Origin: Manduca sexta
Lineage: Eukaryota > Arthropoda > Insecta > Lepidoptera > Sphingidae
Assembly (NCBI RefSeq): GCF_014839805.1
Contig: NC_051119.1
Location: 8,239,245-8,303,244 of the forward strand
Direction: 5' to 3'
Length of the DNA stretch: 64,000 bases
Positions 36,244-48,197 of this stretch are shown piece after piece (positions within the stretch are counted from its first letter, which is position 1; each line of letters opens with the position of its first letter). The notes under the pieces are model-generated. The model had not been told where the DNA came from. It searched no databases and saw only the letters and a list, made by a program, of their open reading frames with translations. The translations under genes were made by a program, and so were the position numbers.

Positions 36244-36554
36244 TAAAAAACAAATTGTTTTGTAATACATGCGTCATGAATGAAGAAACCTTCAAAATTG
36301 GGGTTTCCTGCAACTTAAGCAGTTTATAGTTTGCCAAAATGTTACCCGATTATTCATACGAAGACCAATATTTAATACCACCTATTTTTTAGAAACCAAT
36401 AGCCAATCTTTGATAACATTAGATAACATTATTGACTGGAATGCTTTCAATGATTGCTAACAAAACTGACAACTTATAAAGACAATTTATCAATTATGAT
36501 AAATAATATCAAAATTAGCGAAACAAGATAACCATAAATGAACCCGATGGGTAA

Positions 36555-36765
36555 TCTATACATATTATAAAACAAAGTCCCCTTTTCTGTCTGTATGTTA
36601 TCGATTTTCTCAAAATCTACTGAACGGATTTTTATGAAATTTTGTATGGAGATAGTTTAACACCCTGGGAAGGTTATAGGCTACTTTCTATTCCGGGAAA
36701 ATATATAGCGGGAGTTTAATCCCGGAAAACTCCTCGCGAGGGAAACCGCGAACAAAAGCTAGTAA
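36555..36765 (+). repeat. Helitron-like short element
   Basis: It runs from TCTATACATATTATAAAACA to GCGAACAAAAGCTAGTA, with both ends intact. It is closely similar to the copy at 29.82 kb. Confidence 0.65.
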
Positions 36766-37004
36766 GATTATAGTTTTTAATATAATTCGTTCTAATACTA
36801 TCCAAAAATCTCGCGAGGAAACCGGCATATATAACTCTCCCTAGATATTTGAGGTATTTGAGGCCTGTCATAAATCTATACAACGTGGTGAAAGAAAAAC
36901 TTCTACTGAGAGGCTTAACGTCCCTGATATCCTATTGGAACTCTAGCCCACCAGTGGGACGAATATAACAAGTCTGATATAATCCTACTTATATCCCCCG
37001 TGTT

Positions 37005-37262
37005 CTTTTTTATTACGGGCACTACAAAGTGCCCAACTGCACCTGATGATAAGTGGATTGGGGTCCGATAGAATGTCGACTGACGAGAGTTTGTTACCCC
37101 TCGACAGTCGACATAATTATGCCGGTCTGTTGGAATCGGATATACTCAGGCTGATCCCGGAACGCGACACACTTACGTGGGCCACTATGGCGGGTTTTAA
37201 CACATTGTGTACGGTGGTCACTATCCGGGCGGATATAAAATATATCCCAACACCAGCAAATA
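37005..37262 (-). repeat. TATATTTTATATCC repeat family, inverted
   Basis: This is a near full-length inverted copy. It runs from the CTGCACCTGATGATAAGTGG end to GGATATAAAATATATCCCAA. Its 100-codon open frame is a by-product of the repeat. Confidence 0.7.
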
Positions 37263-37936
37263 AAACTCGTCAATGTAATATACCGATTCAAACTTGTTTT
37301 TTAATTTCCTATCGCAAACTTATTTCGATAATACTAGATTTCTACTAAGATATAAATGTTTTTCAGTAAGCACTTTGTTACTATGTCGAATTTATAAAAA
37401 TCACAATTATTAGTCACTTCTTAATCAGATTTAGCAGGTAATTTGTTTATTTTCCGTAGTCTGATGGTATATTGAAGCATATCTTGTGACGTATATCTCT
37501 GGTATCTTAACAGTAGGTATATTATATTTTAATGTCACTCACCTTCTAATGGTATAGAGGCATGTATAGGTAAGGTTGTAATTTGCCCACAAAATAAGTA
37601 TATAAGAAGTTTCTATGGGTTGCTTACCGTTTTACACCTGAATTGGTATATTTAATTAAATAGGTGCCTACATATTCCATTACCTTTTCCGTATGTACAA
37701 AATTAATAATAATTTAAAGTATGTAACAATTTAATTTTCAATCGAAGAAAATATTAGAATTAAATGCGATACTTGCGCAGACAATATAAATTGATTAACA
37801 ATACAATTTGTGTTAATTTCAATTGTTTTAATTTTTATAACAGATTATAATTTTATTTATTTTCCATAACTCTTTTTCAATTTATGTTATAATTATTATC
37901 TATTATTCTTAATGATTTGTCGCAAACATTGCGTTT

Positions 37937-38011
37937 CGCCATCTAGTTATTTACTGTAGAACTATAACATGTTTATTTGTGGCTATTGCGTTGTCACAAA
38001 ATAGATGGCGC
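37937..38011. promoter_or_regulatory. Convergent CGCCATCTAG / TAGATGGCGC pair
   Basis: The two facing cores lie 65 bp apart. Each matches the CTCF motif at about 11 of 14 positions. The arrangement resembles the pair at 8594-8686. A small MITE is an equally good reading. Confidence 0.3.
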
Positions 38012-38629
38012 TTTAAAGGTAATATATGAATAAGGTTTATAAATGGTGAGAGTTGCTTTTTATGTTTTATGCAATGATTTCAGATAAAAAAAAATGTTTA
38101 AACTTAATCATTGTAAATGGGAAATTTCCGTTAGTTTCTTAGATTTTCTCCACGCAGGTTTTACAAAATTAGTTTGACGCTTAAACGCCTACAAAATTAA
38201 TATGAGCAATATGTTTTACTTACCTATAATAAAATTTGCTATAACGAATCTTAAAGTACGAGGATAACATGATAATAATTTACTTGCATAAAAATGCAAT
38301 TTCACGAGCCAACAAAAACCGTAATATGATAGTTTTATTGACGTCACAGTTAATTAAAAGTACTTCTCTAAACAATATTTTCGCTTAATCTACTTTAATT
38401 TCGTAAAATATACATCGACAGGATCACAAATTTTAAACATTTTATTGTCAAATAAACAAAATTCCTTAACCATTATAAACAAGTAATATTTTTGACGTAA
38501 TGTGAAACTTGTTAACCTTTGAAATGAAAAGAAAATGTGATGTTATAGCAACTATTTGTGTATGACGTCTGTAAAAAATTGAGGTTATGGTTACATCAGG
38601 ATATTTATAATTCTGCTGCAAATATAATA

Positions 38630-38922
38630 TAATATCAACCCTGTTACATACTATCCCATTGCTGACCACGGGCCTCCTCAACTAGATTTGGCTTTAGTCC
38701 ACTACGCTGGTCTTTTGCGGGTTGGCGGACGTCACATGCCCCTTATAAAAAAATTCTCAGGTATGCAGGTTACCTCGGGACATTTTTCTTACAGTTAAAG
38801 CAAGGGATAATTCACAAAGAATACACACATAAATTCAGAAAAGTCAGATGTGCATGCTCTTGCGTATTTTACGGACATTTGTTTCGGCACTCCTTTCCAC
38901 TCACGACTAGGCCGCCGCAAAT
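38630..38922 (-). repeat. tRNA-like SINE family copy, inverted
   Basis: This is a diverged inverted copy. CATACTATCCCATTGCTGAC marks the 3' end and CACGACTAGGCCGCCGC the head. Confidence 0.65.
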
Positions 38923-39117
38923 ATTGTAAAACCATCTCAATTTATACAACGACAGCACACCATGACAACAGATATTCAGTTAAATGCGTAAATCCTAACT
39001 CGACCTTGGCTAATCACAATTGCCATAAAAAAATCCCAAATCATTGTGAAAAGCTAAAGGACATAAAAGCAGATTATTAAACTGACTTTGACGTCATCGT
39101 GGCTCCATATCCCATAG

Positions 39118-39124
39118 AGATAAG
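39118..39124 (+). promoter_or_regulatory. AGATAAG motif before V8
   Basis: The canonical GATA site AGATAAG lies about 120 bp upstream of the V8 ATG. Confidence 0.3.
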
Positions 39125-39242
39125 ATATATCGCTGAAAGGTTTTATTAACATATCCACATATGCCTCGATACGCAATGTTTGGAAGACGCGAAGTATTCA
39201 CATAATACAATAGTATTTATTTAATATATTTAGTGATTAAAA

Positions 39243-39345
39243 ATGGTTGCTTATACTTTACCTGGGTATTTATTCCTGCCGGGTATCATTTTGTTTTTAA
39301 TCTTGTTTCTGATATTGACACGGTTCACACTTCTTCAGTATTGCA
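39243..39345 (+). CDS. Alternative first exon V8, membrane anchor
   Basis: This 103-bp open exon has 34 codons plus one base and ends at A|GTAAGT (phase 1). The start context is TAAAAATGG. The tail MVAYTLPGYLFLPG, with two prolines, leads into a leucine/isoleucine-rich membrane segment at about residues 9-25, then TRFTLLQYC. It is the most uniformly aliphatic segment of the array. A MITE lies about 110 bp downstream in the intron. Confidence 0.8.
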
Positions 39346-39452
39346 GTAAGTAAAGTTTTTTGTCTTGTAGCAATTTAGTACCAAATAGATCTAGTGATAG
39401 CGTGGTGTAGAATCGGCTTCGAATACGTAATACTTACACATATATTGACATA

Positions 39453-39724
39453 CCCCCTTATTCATAGACGTTATTTATCTAAGGATGGAGTATACCTGTG
39501 ATAACAGTTCTGTTTCTCAGTGCTGACGGCATGGCAGCCTTCGCAGTGAGTAGACATAAGGCCGTTGTGATTGGCTAATATTGAGATACAACTTGAATCT
39601 AGTTGGCTCTCAGATAAACAAAGCTGGATATACAGCAAGCTGTCAGATAAACAATGCTGAGAAACAGGCTTGTTATCACAGTAGTGATCCGTCCTTAGAT
39701 AAATAACGTCTATAAATAAGGGGG
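39453..39724. mobile_element. Fold-back MITE, copy 1
   Basis: CCCCCTTATTCATAGACGTT and its complement at the right end (CGTCTATAAATAAGGGGG) form terminal inverted repeats of about 33 bp. Sub-terminal parts (GCTGACGGCATGGCAGCC) are shared with the copy at 63.23 kb. There is no ORF. Confidence 0.75.
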
Positions 39725-40494
39725 TTAGTGTTTATTCATATGTCGGTTGGCATAAACTGTTTGCGCAGACTCGACTGCCATATACATTCTGACGTCATAT
39801 TGTCCCCTAATCGTTGATGTCCCATCCTTTCCCTGTAACCGTCTTGAGCCGAGGTTTGTATCCCGTTAGTGGGTAGCCCTCGCATGGTCACTTAATTTTC
39901 AAGGGTTGCGAGCGCCTAAAGTGCGCACCCGAAAGTCCGGTGTATTTGTATAAGCCGACCCTAGTCAGGCTAACAAACGTAAGTTGTAAAAAAAGAACCT
40001 GTTTTATTGTCGGGTTCGAAAATATTGTCTGTTGACAGCGCCTATTCCCCTCTCCCTTCGTCTCTGGGGTAGAACATCAGTCTATTAGACGTAGAAAATA
40101 ACTTAATTAAATAATTTGTGTAATTGTAGGTCGTAGGCGACTCCGTCTAGATAAATACTTACTATATTTACATATAAATGCAAAAGTAACTCAGTCTGAC
40201 TATTTTAAGAGCTGGACACCTCAACAGATTTCGATGATTATTTTATGAACATAATTTAAGACACTGGGAAAGGTGTACACTTTTTATCCTGGGATAATAT
40301 ATAACGAGATATATCCTGAATTTTGTTTTTCTACACCCGGTAGGTGATTATAAAGTTAGTCTATATAGGCTATCATGCAACATGATGTAATCTTTGGTTT
40401 TGATCTGAAAGATTGTATGTAATTCAGTGCGTATTATCAAGTTTAACGTCTCAAAATCGCACGCTGTAGTGCCTCGTAGTAATTTCATCTATAC

Positions 40495-40682
40495 TAATAC
40501 ATAAAGCAGATGAGTTTGTTCGTTTGAGCACGCTTATTTTAGAAACTACTAAACCGATTTAATTTTTTTTTCACTAATAGAAAACAACATTACTCTTGGG
40601 TGCAATGAGCTACATTTTATTCAAAAATATTTATCCCATAAAAACATTTCACGCGAGCTGTGCCGCAGGCTCAATCTAGTAA
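40495..40682 (+). repeat. Helitron-like short element
   Basis: It runs from TCTATACTAATACATAAAGC to CCGCAGGCTCAATCTAGTA. Confidence 0.55.
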
Positions 40683-40867
40683 TATAATGATGGAAATATT
40701 GTTATCGCATAATAAAAATAAAAACTTCCGATGACCCAACATTGGAGTAAAGTCGGGATAATAATCACCCATCCAATAGCAGAATATAATGCGCTATACC
40801 ACGTGTTTAAACCAACCAATTGGGGACCTACAAAGTATTCGTAGTTTATGGAAACTACAGCCGCAAT

Positions 40868-40873
40868 CGATAA
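40868..40873 (+). promoter_or_regulatory. CGATAA motif before V9
   Basis: GCAATCGATAATAA lies 56 bp upstream of the V9 ATG. Confidence 0.35.
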
Positions 40874-40923
40874 TAATTTAGTTATTAAAACGCTTTGAAA
40901 CACATAACATAATAATTGCTAAA

Positions 40924-41014
40924 ATGAAACAAGACGCTGCATTAGTGTTTTCTATGGTGGTCGCTTCTTTGTGTTATATGGTCCTCAAGTTGTGCGTCTG
41001 TCTCTATTGGTATA
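40924..41014 (+). CDS. Alternative first exon V9, membrane anchor
   Basis: This 91-bp open exon has 30 codons plus one base and ends at A|GTAAGT (phase 1). MKQD is followed by a membrane segment at about residues 5-21, then a cysteine- and aromatic-rich end (KLCVCLYWY). The start has A at -3. Three cysteines (C17, C24, C26) lie in or next to the segment and could be lipidated if cytoplasmic, which is speculation. Confidence 0.78.
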
Positions 41015-42170
41015 GTAAGTATTTTGACAATAAATGTAATGTTTTTTACTGCACCTGGTAACTGAAATAGGTTTAGATAGAGCGTTGAGCTACGAGAAAT
41101 GATTGTTCTTCGCCAATCAATACAATTATGCTGGCCTGTGTGTAAAGAAAAATATACAAAAACTCAAAATAAAAACACTACTGGAAAGGTGAAAGGAAAG
41201 CAAAATATGTAATTTTGTTCACTTGGAATTTATAGGTATTCCAGTTAATTTGGTTCAAAAACTAATCTAATTAATCGATTTTAAAAACATTTCTTTGAGA
41301 CCAATTTAAAAATATATTATTTTAAATAAAAAAAAATCCAAATTTGTTCATAAATGACTCAGCTCTGAGGAAACAAACATTAAAAAAATGCACGTCAAAT
41401 TAATAACCTTGTCCTTTTTTTAAGTCTTTTGACAAGTTGTCGTCATTTTAAGAATTTGGCTATTTAATTAAAAAAATTCAAGTCTGCTAGAGAAGTCCAG
41501 GCAGACGGAGTTGTTAGCACAACTGGTACATTGATTACTTATAGATCGTTTTGTAAATAAAAATTTAAAACATATTGCGGTTTTTACGTCACGAAAAAGA
41601 CTGTGGATGCGCGTAGTCGCAGCGAACTATCTAGCCATTATTACCGGTTTCGATCGCATATCTTTTATTCTTTACCTACGTAAACTTAGCAGAATGTCTA
41701 TCAATTCTATGGGACAGTCCATGTGACCATCACACCGTGTGTACCCTGTCTTGAAAACGAAACTGCACCTCATAAAACAATTCTAAAAATTTACATAATC
41801 AAAATTGTAATAATATACTTTATTTAAATCTTCATCTAATATTTGAACGAACCTGTAGTTGCCTATTTTTTCTTATCATACAATAATATTTAAGTCAGTT
41901 ATTTCAAACGTTCATGATGATGGTTAGGTCATGCCCATTATCCAATTGACATGCGACCTGTACACAGTTTATTGAATCATGCGGGCGGGTCCGTTGTTAT
42001 TGGGATTTCCACAAGCGGCCGGGAATATTATGAAATACCCAACAATATTGTAGAGATATTTTAAAAGCAGGCACGGGTAAGTAAGCCCATTGTACGTCGA
42101 GGTAGGCGGAGTAATATCAAAATCTATTTCGACCTTACTTTTTTTTGTACTTGCACGCCAAAGTGACCGA
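41015..42170. other. Intron-like DNA, no feature recognised
   Basis: This is AT-rich sequence without exon, RNA gene or clear repeat. Confidence 0.4.
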
Positions 42171-42174
42171 TAGT

Positions 42175-42352
42175 AAATAGAGTGGGGTCCAATGGAATAT
42201 CGACACAATTATGCCGGCCTGTTGGAGCCGAATGTGTACAGGCTAATCCCGGAACACCACTTACGTGGACCACTATGGCGAGTTTTAACACCTGGTGCAC
42301 GGTTGTCGCTATCCAGACGGATATAAAATATATCCTACCAAGCTACCACCAA
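42175..42352 (-). repeat. TATATTTTATATCC family, inverted
   Basis: It contains CGACACAATTATGCCGGCCT and ends with GGATATAAAATATATCCTAC, the complement of the family 5' end. Confidence 0.65.
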
Positions 42353-42474
42353 CAAACAAACCGACTGTAGGGACTCGGAGGAGAGTGAGGAGGGTGGAAG
42401 AATGGAAATCCCTTTAGTATGGGTGGAGAGATAGGGTAAATGTTCGCGTTTTAACTTTCAATATGAATTTACAA

Positions 42475-44324
42475 CCATGAGGCATACATTGAACTGTGTG
42501 CCTTGGACCGCGAGACAAATGTCTCCCGTGCATGGGCGTGCATTCGGTGTGAACAGTGCACAAGAATTGCCTCTGGGTGCAAATAATGAATTACAAAATT
42601 GTATAATATAGTTGCGCAGAATTATCGTCATCTTTTAGTAGCAGTGTCGTTGTATCAGCTATCAATGTGAATAATATTTTGATGTCGATAACAGATCGGA
42701 CAAAACCAATGTGGGTTTTTCTAGTAGAGACAGGAAGCTGATTATTAAAATTGAGTAATACTTTTCACTAAGACAAGGGGTTCATATATTAAGGGGCCTG
42801 TAGAGGCAGGAGCGCTATTTGAGATCTATTATGAGATTAATAATGCAAGCTATTATACAATAAATTTTATTTTGAATGTTTTTAATGTAAATCAAGCAAC
42901 AGGGGCCGTTTTGTTATGTAAGCAGAATTGTAGTATTTTAACCCTTCTTGTCTCCCTTGTCATCAAATGTAAGCAAAAGTCTAACCCCTCTTCCATGCTT
43001 ATATAAAAATAACATAATGTTTACAAAATCTGTTGCAATCTATTGATTGTTATGTACAAAAAAATAATGAAGAATATATTTACTTACATAAATATAGATG
43101 ACGTAATCATTGTTCAGACTTCTCATTCCCCTTATCAACGAAAATAAGAAAAGCATAGACCCCCCTCCCTCCACAGGAAATCCACTGTTCAATTTATGCC
43201 TCCACTAAAGATTTCTAGTCCGCATATTAAACTAATTAATTAATAATTTCTAACGAAAATAGGTTTCACAAATTGGCTATCAATAAAAAAAATACTCAAT
43301 TACAATCGACAACATCAAAACTAATGAAAAAAGATCTCATGTCGATTATTCTGGAATGTTTAATGAACAAAAACATGATCTTTATAAGGTCCCATTACTA
43401 ATGAGACGCATTGGCTCCGTTACATGAGTCACTATGAGCCGTTTACTTGCAATCTCTTATCAAGTTTTGCAGGCGTTTTCCATTGAACGCAAACCCTTGT
43501 CGGATTCTAATGATATTGGTTACTATTTGTAGGTAGATAGGTACTAGTTCTGCGTACTTTTTTCATTGAAAACCGTCTCTTACTCCTATGGCATTGAAAA
43601 CACCGTGTACTTCAAATTAATCCTGAACGCGTTTTCCAATGATGTTAGTCGAAAACGATTGTATCAAACTAAATGGGTCTACATGAATACGTAAAGGCTC
43701 GTTCAGATACTACTTTTTTTTTTACTGTGAGTGAAATTGTAGATGATTTTTCTTAGAAGTTTCGAAAGGCAATATTATGGCAGTAATTTTTTTGTTGAAA
43801 ACTAGGGATAATTATTCTGCATTTCTAATGTATTTTGAATTGGGCTAGGCTTTCCACAAAGGCCATAGTTAAAAGTGTAAACAAATGCACGGTCAGTACT
43901 TAATTGTTTTATTTTGGGTTTGTAATTGGCTTACGTAATAAAGAAAGACAATCCGAACAGACTACAGAAAAGGGGCAGGTAAAGGCCACACTATCCTTTT
44001 TTACCCTTCATTATTTGAAATACATAACATTTTTTTTATTACTGGTTTCACCTCCATAAACAATTGAACTTGTAAGAATAGACAATACTTAGAGAAAAAA
44101 CGCTATTTGAATTGAAACGCACAAGTCTATCTTCCTTGTTACTCTATAACCTCAAAGAAATATAAATATTTTTTTAGATAAACACAAAAAATTCAATAGG
44201 CGTTGCTGGTTAAAATGTATCCCCCGAGCTAATTCTTGCTCGGTCTCCACACCGAATGCACGCCCATACACGGGGGACACTTGTCGCGGCCCTAGGTATA
44301 CAGTTAAGTGTGTATACCTCATGG
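42475..44324. mobile_element. Long inverted-repeat element, about 1.85 kb
   Basis: The 76-bp arms at 42,475-42,550 and 44,249-44,324 are imperfect inverted copies (core ACCGAATGCACGCCCAT on one side and its complement on the other). Weaker purine/pyrimidine-rich similarity extends outward to about 42,365 and 44,470. The interior holds no intact ORF. This may be a non-autonomous DNA transposon or two inverted copies of one repeat. Confidence 0.45.
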
Positions 44325-44379
44325 ATCATTCACATTGAGGCATATAAGAGTTTACGAACATATCCTGGCCTTCTCCCCT

Positions 44380-44472
44380 CCTTCCATCTTCCATCCAAGC
44401 CCTGCAGTCGCTAAGCCAGGAGTCTCCAATATCTCACTCGCAGGTTTCCCTCGGTGTTGATTGCAGGGTCCG
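44380..44472 (+). repeat. Repeat shared with 29.6 kb
   Basis: CCCTGCAGTCGCTAAGCCAG and the following block match 29,690-29,762. Confidence 0.45.
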
Positions 44473-44557
44473 ATACAAATAAATACCATTAAATATAGAG
44501 TTTAGTCTTTACAACATCATTAAATAGAATTACATTAAAATGAGGTCAATAATTACT

Positions 44558-44835
44558 GATGGTAGGTCTCTCATATGTGAGAATGCGCCTAGGTAGGTAC
44601 CACAGCAATGTCTTTTTTCTGCTGCCAAGCAGCAGTGTATAGTCACTGTTGTGTTCCGGTTCGAACATTGTAGCCAGTGAAACTATTGGACATAATGGGA
44701 CTTAACATCTCAATCAAATCAAACAAGAATTTGTAATTCAAGGTTTAGGATGGTGTTTCTTCTGTTTATGGGCAGTCGTATCGCTTACCATCAGCCGAAC
44801 GGCAAGCCGGTTCCGTCATTCAAAGCAATAAAAAA
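44558..44835 (+). repeat. LINE-tail/SINE family copy 6
   Basis: It runs from GATGGTAGGTCTCTCATATG to AAAGCAATAAAAAAAATACC. The AATAAA tail is intact. Confidence 0.7.
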
Positions 44836-44965
44836 AATACCATAAACCTACCGCGTTAAGACTGAAGCCGACATATTTTTCAAGGGCTTAGATACGCCTG
44901 ATTTAATCCTCGAAACCTAACCTTCCTACATTCGTAGATTAATGTAATTTATTGATAATTTAATC

Positions 44966-44973
44966 GATTGATA
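44966..44973 (+). promoter_or_regulatory. TGATAAG motif before V10
   Basis: TCGATTGATAAGTC lies about 70 bp upstream of the V10 ATG, with TTGATAAT just before it. Confidence 0.35.
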
Positions 44974-45037
44974 AGTCTCCACACTGTGTCGTGTCCTTAT
45001 TATTCATTAGTATTGAATGTGCAAATAATAGTGTACG

Positions 45038-45143
45038 ATGGAATCAGTTGGTCTTCTTATTTTGTTAACAACTTTACCAGCTCTTATGATGTTCGTGGTT
45101 GTGATGATTGTGATGTCGTGTATATCTCTCATAGATTGGTTAG
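45038..45143 (+). CDS. Alternative first exon V10, membrane anchor
   Basis: This 106-bp open exon has 35 codons plus one base and ends at G|GTGAGT (phase 1), the only GTGAGT donor in the array. MES is followed by a long hydrophobic run from about residue 4 to 32, rich in methionine and valine (for example MMFVVVMIVM), then DWL. It has a proline at residue 14, so it could be two short helices or one kinked one. The start has A at -3. Confidence 0.78.
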
Positions 45144-45192
45144 GTGAGTGCTATATATAACTTACATTGCCTACTTACTAAATATTTGCTGT

Positions 45193-45402
45193 TGGTTGGA
45201 TATATTTTATATCCGCGCGGATAGCGACCGCCGTGCAAAAGCTGTTAAATCTGGCATAGTGGCTCTTGTAAGTGTGTCGCGTTCTAGGATCAGTCTGTGT
45301 ATATCCGGTTCCAACAGGCCGGCATAATTGTGTCGACTGTCGAGAGGTAATTACTTCTCGTCAGTCGACATTTTATTGGACCTAATACTTTGCTGTGCGC
45401 GT
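45193..45402 (+). repeat. TATATTTTATATCC repeat family
   Basis: This is a near full-length copy beginning GGTTGGATATATTTTATATC, about 50 bp after the V10 donor. Confidence 0.7.
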
Positions 45403-46069
45403 ATACAAAATAGTTTAGTGTTACATATCAAATTTAGGCTGTGAACTTTCTTGTGTCCCTTTCAAAGGTTATGTCTTTGAGATATAAATTAGAGAGGGGT
45501 AAATTCTTGTAAAATGTTATCAATAGTAATTTAATGAAGATTTTTAAGAGCCCCCAGTGTTTGATAACCCAAAGGAAGGTCAACTCTAGGCACCGCCGGT
45601 CGTAAAAATCAAGTGTTTCGTTGCATTAACTAACATTTCAATGCGTATATATAACTATAAAAGGCTATGTTTAATATAACACTTTTCTTATAATATATTA
45701 CAAAGTTTGAATAAATCAAGAATAAAATAATTTCAATATACTTAATATTTAGACAAAAAACAAAATTTTATCATTTCCAATAATGCCTACCTTATACTAG
45801 TATTATCATTTAATTATATATATTAAAACATTTACACGTATTAAATACTTACTGAATATCTATTATGGAAAAAAATTATCAATAGAGAATTTAATCCATT
45901 ATATCTAAATTCACTTCAAATTTAAAGCATTCTACACAAATATAATATAGATTGAAAGTAGAATGTTCAGGTTAAAAGGCTTGTACCATCATAATATTAA
46001 TAAATAGAATAATATTACCATAATAATAATCTTATAAAAGTCGTAGGAGGTGGCTAGATGCGGCTTACA

Positions 46070-46143
46070 AAAGGTCGACCTGGAAACCTTTAGGGGAGGC
46101 TCATGTTCAGCAGTGGACATCCTATGGCTGATGATGACGATGT
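46070..46143 (+). repeat. LINE 3' tail with GAT repeats
   Basis: TTCAGCAGTGGACATCCTAT followed by GGCTGATGATGACGATG is a sister of the fragment at 1799. Confidence 0.7.
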
Positions 46144-46204
46144 TTAATAAATAAGCGGCATAAATAAGATTGGACTGCTGAGTACCACTACTCAAATGTC
46201 CAAA

Positions 46205-46490
46205 GATTCAAAACCTAAGAATAAACTTCTGCGATGTTTCTAAAGTTAGATAAGAATACACATATATGTATTCTTTGTGTATTATCGCTAGCATTACCGA
46301 TGAAGGAAAACGTCGTGAAGAAACCTACATATTTGAGAAGTTCTCCATGAGAATTCTATAGGTGTGTGAAGTCTGTTAATACGCCCTAGGCCAGCGTGGT
46401 GGACTAAGGCCTAAACTCTCACGGTAGTACAGGAGGCCCGTGCTCAGCAATAGGACAGTATATAATACAGGCCTAATAATATTTATTATA
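46205..46490 (+). repeat. tRNA-like SINE family copy
   Basis: It starts at the box-B-like AAAGATTCAAAACCTAAG and ends at CAGTATATAATACAGGCC. Confidence 0.7.
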
Positions 46491-46499
46491 TTATAGCAT

Positions 46500-48040
46500 C
46501 GATGTTTCCTTACCATTTGCCATCATATAAAATATGAAGTTTAAACTCTTCACTGTTAAGTGCAGACTTAAGTGGCATTGATTAGTCCACTTTATATTTA
46601 GTAGCTATATACCTTAGATATATATTCCTATTCCGTGTGTGAGGAAGCGTAATATCGCTTACCGATTTGTAACTTCTTTACCACGTGTTAGATTCAAGTC
46701 ACGCAACCTATATAGCGCACCTGCGCCCGCGCACCCATGTAGGGAGGGCTGTAAAAGCGCAAGACTGAGAGAGGGGGTCTGTCATCTAGCACCATAATGG
46801 ACACTAACTGTACATGTGCTGTATTTTGTGCAAATACGTAGAGCCACGCTGTAGATATATTTATCTATAACATAAATAAGCTTAACTGTAGCCCTATCTA
46901 AGAACCCAACGCGAAGTCAGCTTCCTGTTGCATTTCGTATGATGGCATTTTTGGAGTCCTAACTTCTTTGACCCATGGTTAGGCGATATCATTTCCTTTA
47001 AAGAAACAGCGTCTAATAACGAGACTCATAGCGCGAATATTTTGCGAAACACTGAAAGTTTATTAAACGTATAGATACCGTCAAACAACTTGACCCATCG
47101 CTTGTAAATGTCCAGGGGGATGCGCACGCGCCGCAACGCGCGAACTATTGGTAGATGGACATCTTTTGCCCCCTGCTCCCCGCTGGATCCCCCCCTATTA
47201 GGTCAAGTATATCAGCATCTATAACTAACGAAAATTTTAAAATAGTATGTTCGCTTTTCAAATTTGTAACATGTCGTTCGCGTTATTTTTTGAAATATCA
47301 AATAATCTTATCGTGATAAGATTATAAAATTTCCGATATAAATACCACATCCTTGTTGTTACGGAACTAGCCTTGCATTTAATGCAATTAAGAGTTTCAT
47401 ATCACAATGATAAGTGAGCAAGAGTCCATCAAATATAGATAAGATGTCAATTGTTACCCAAATATCATAAAATAGTTTACGTTTCTGTATTATTATAATG
47501 TGAATTATCGAAAATTTGTAACTTAAGAAAGATAAAGTGAAGTTACATTGTAAACAATAAATAATACCCATCAACACAACAATGTTTGAACCCATGATAA
47601 GATTACATTAATCTCTGTAAAGTCCTCTGTTTAGTGAAAGTTGCATCTCCTATTTCCAAGATAAGTACATGCAAACAGACATACAGATAAACAAATAATG
47701 CGTTTAGGTTTTATAAAATATTTTTTACCAGTATATGAAATCAGACGAAGATTATTAAATGCTTGTTTCATGGATATAATAAACACAAATTAAATTCTGT
47801 CACATTTTTTAACATTTCAATTTCTTATTTTTCCAAAAAAAAAACTGTCCGCATACCCCCTCTTCATACAACTGACACTAGCACCATTCCGATGCAGTAA
47901 CTTATAAGTCGACTTCGCCACGTGCAGTGGACAAGCGCAAACAAGTGCACGGAGACCTCACTCGTTAATTTCTAATGTTCGCGCCGCACGCACAATGAAA
48001 GGAACGCGCCACGTACTAGCAATATTTTATTCTCTTATTT
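46500..48040. other. Intron-like DNA, no gene recognised
   Basis: A CpG-richer patch at 46,690-47,170 (TGCGCACGCGCCGCAACGCG) stands out from the AT-rich surroundings but has no repeat or exon that I can name. The rest is featureless. Confidence 0.35.
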
Positions 48041-48048
48041 ATAATATA

Positions 48049-48066
48049 CGATAAGGTTCCGATAAG
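48049..48066 (+). promoter_or_regulatory. Two CGATAAG motifs before V11
   Basis: ACGATAAGG at 48,048 and CCGATAAGTT at 48,059 are direct repeats 11 bp apart, about one helical turn. They lie 35-52 bp upstream of the V11 ATG. Confidence 0.45.
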
Positions 48067-48100
48067 TTACCGACTGAATTTCTTGTCAATCGATCACAAA

Positions 48101-48197
48101 ATGGATACGGTAGCGTCGGTACTCACCGCCGTGTTCTGCATGATGTGTGTTTATTTATTTTGGATGTGGTTCTGTTTGGGACGCTGCGTTTTACAAA
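48101..48197 (+). CDS. Alternative first exon V11, membrane anchor
   Basis: This 97-bp open exon has 32 codons plus one base and ends at A|GTAAGT (phase 1). The start context is CAAAATGG. MDT is followed by a membrane segment at about residues 4-26 rich in aromatic and sulphur residues (CMMCVYLFWMWFC), then GRCVLQ. It has two CGATAAG sites one turn apart just upstream, the clearest promoter-like motif arrangement in the array. Confidence 0.8.

Noticed and set aside
37046..37348. 100-codon open frame
   Set aside because: It is entirely the inverted TATATTTTATATCC repeat. The similar frame at 63,542 and the one at 21,998 have the same origin.
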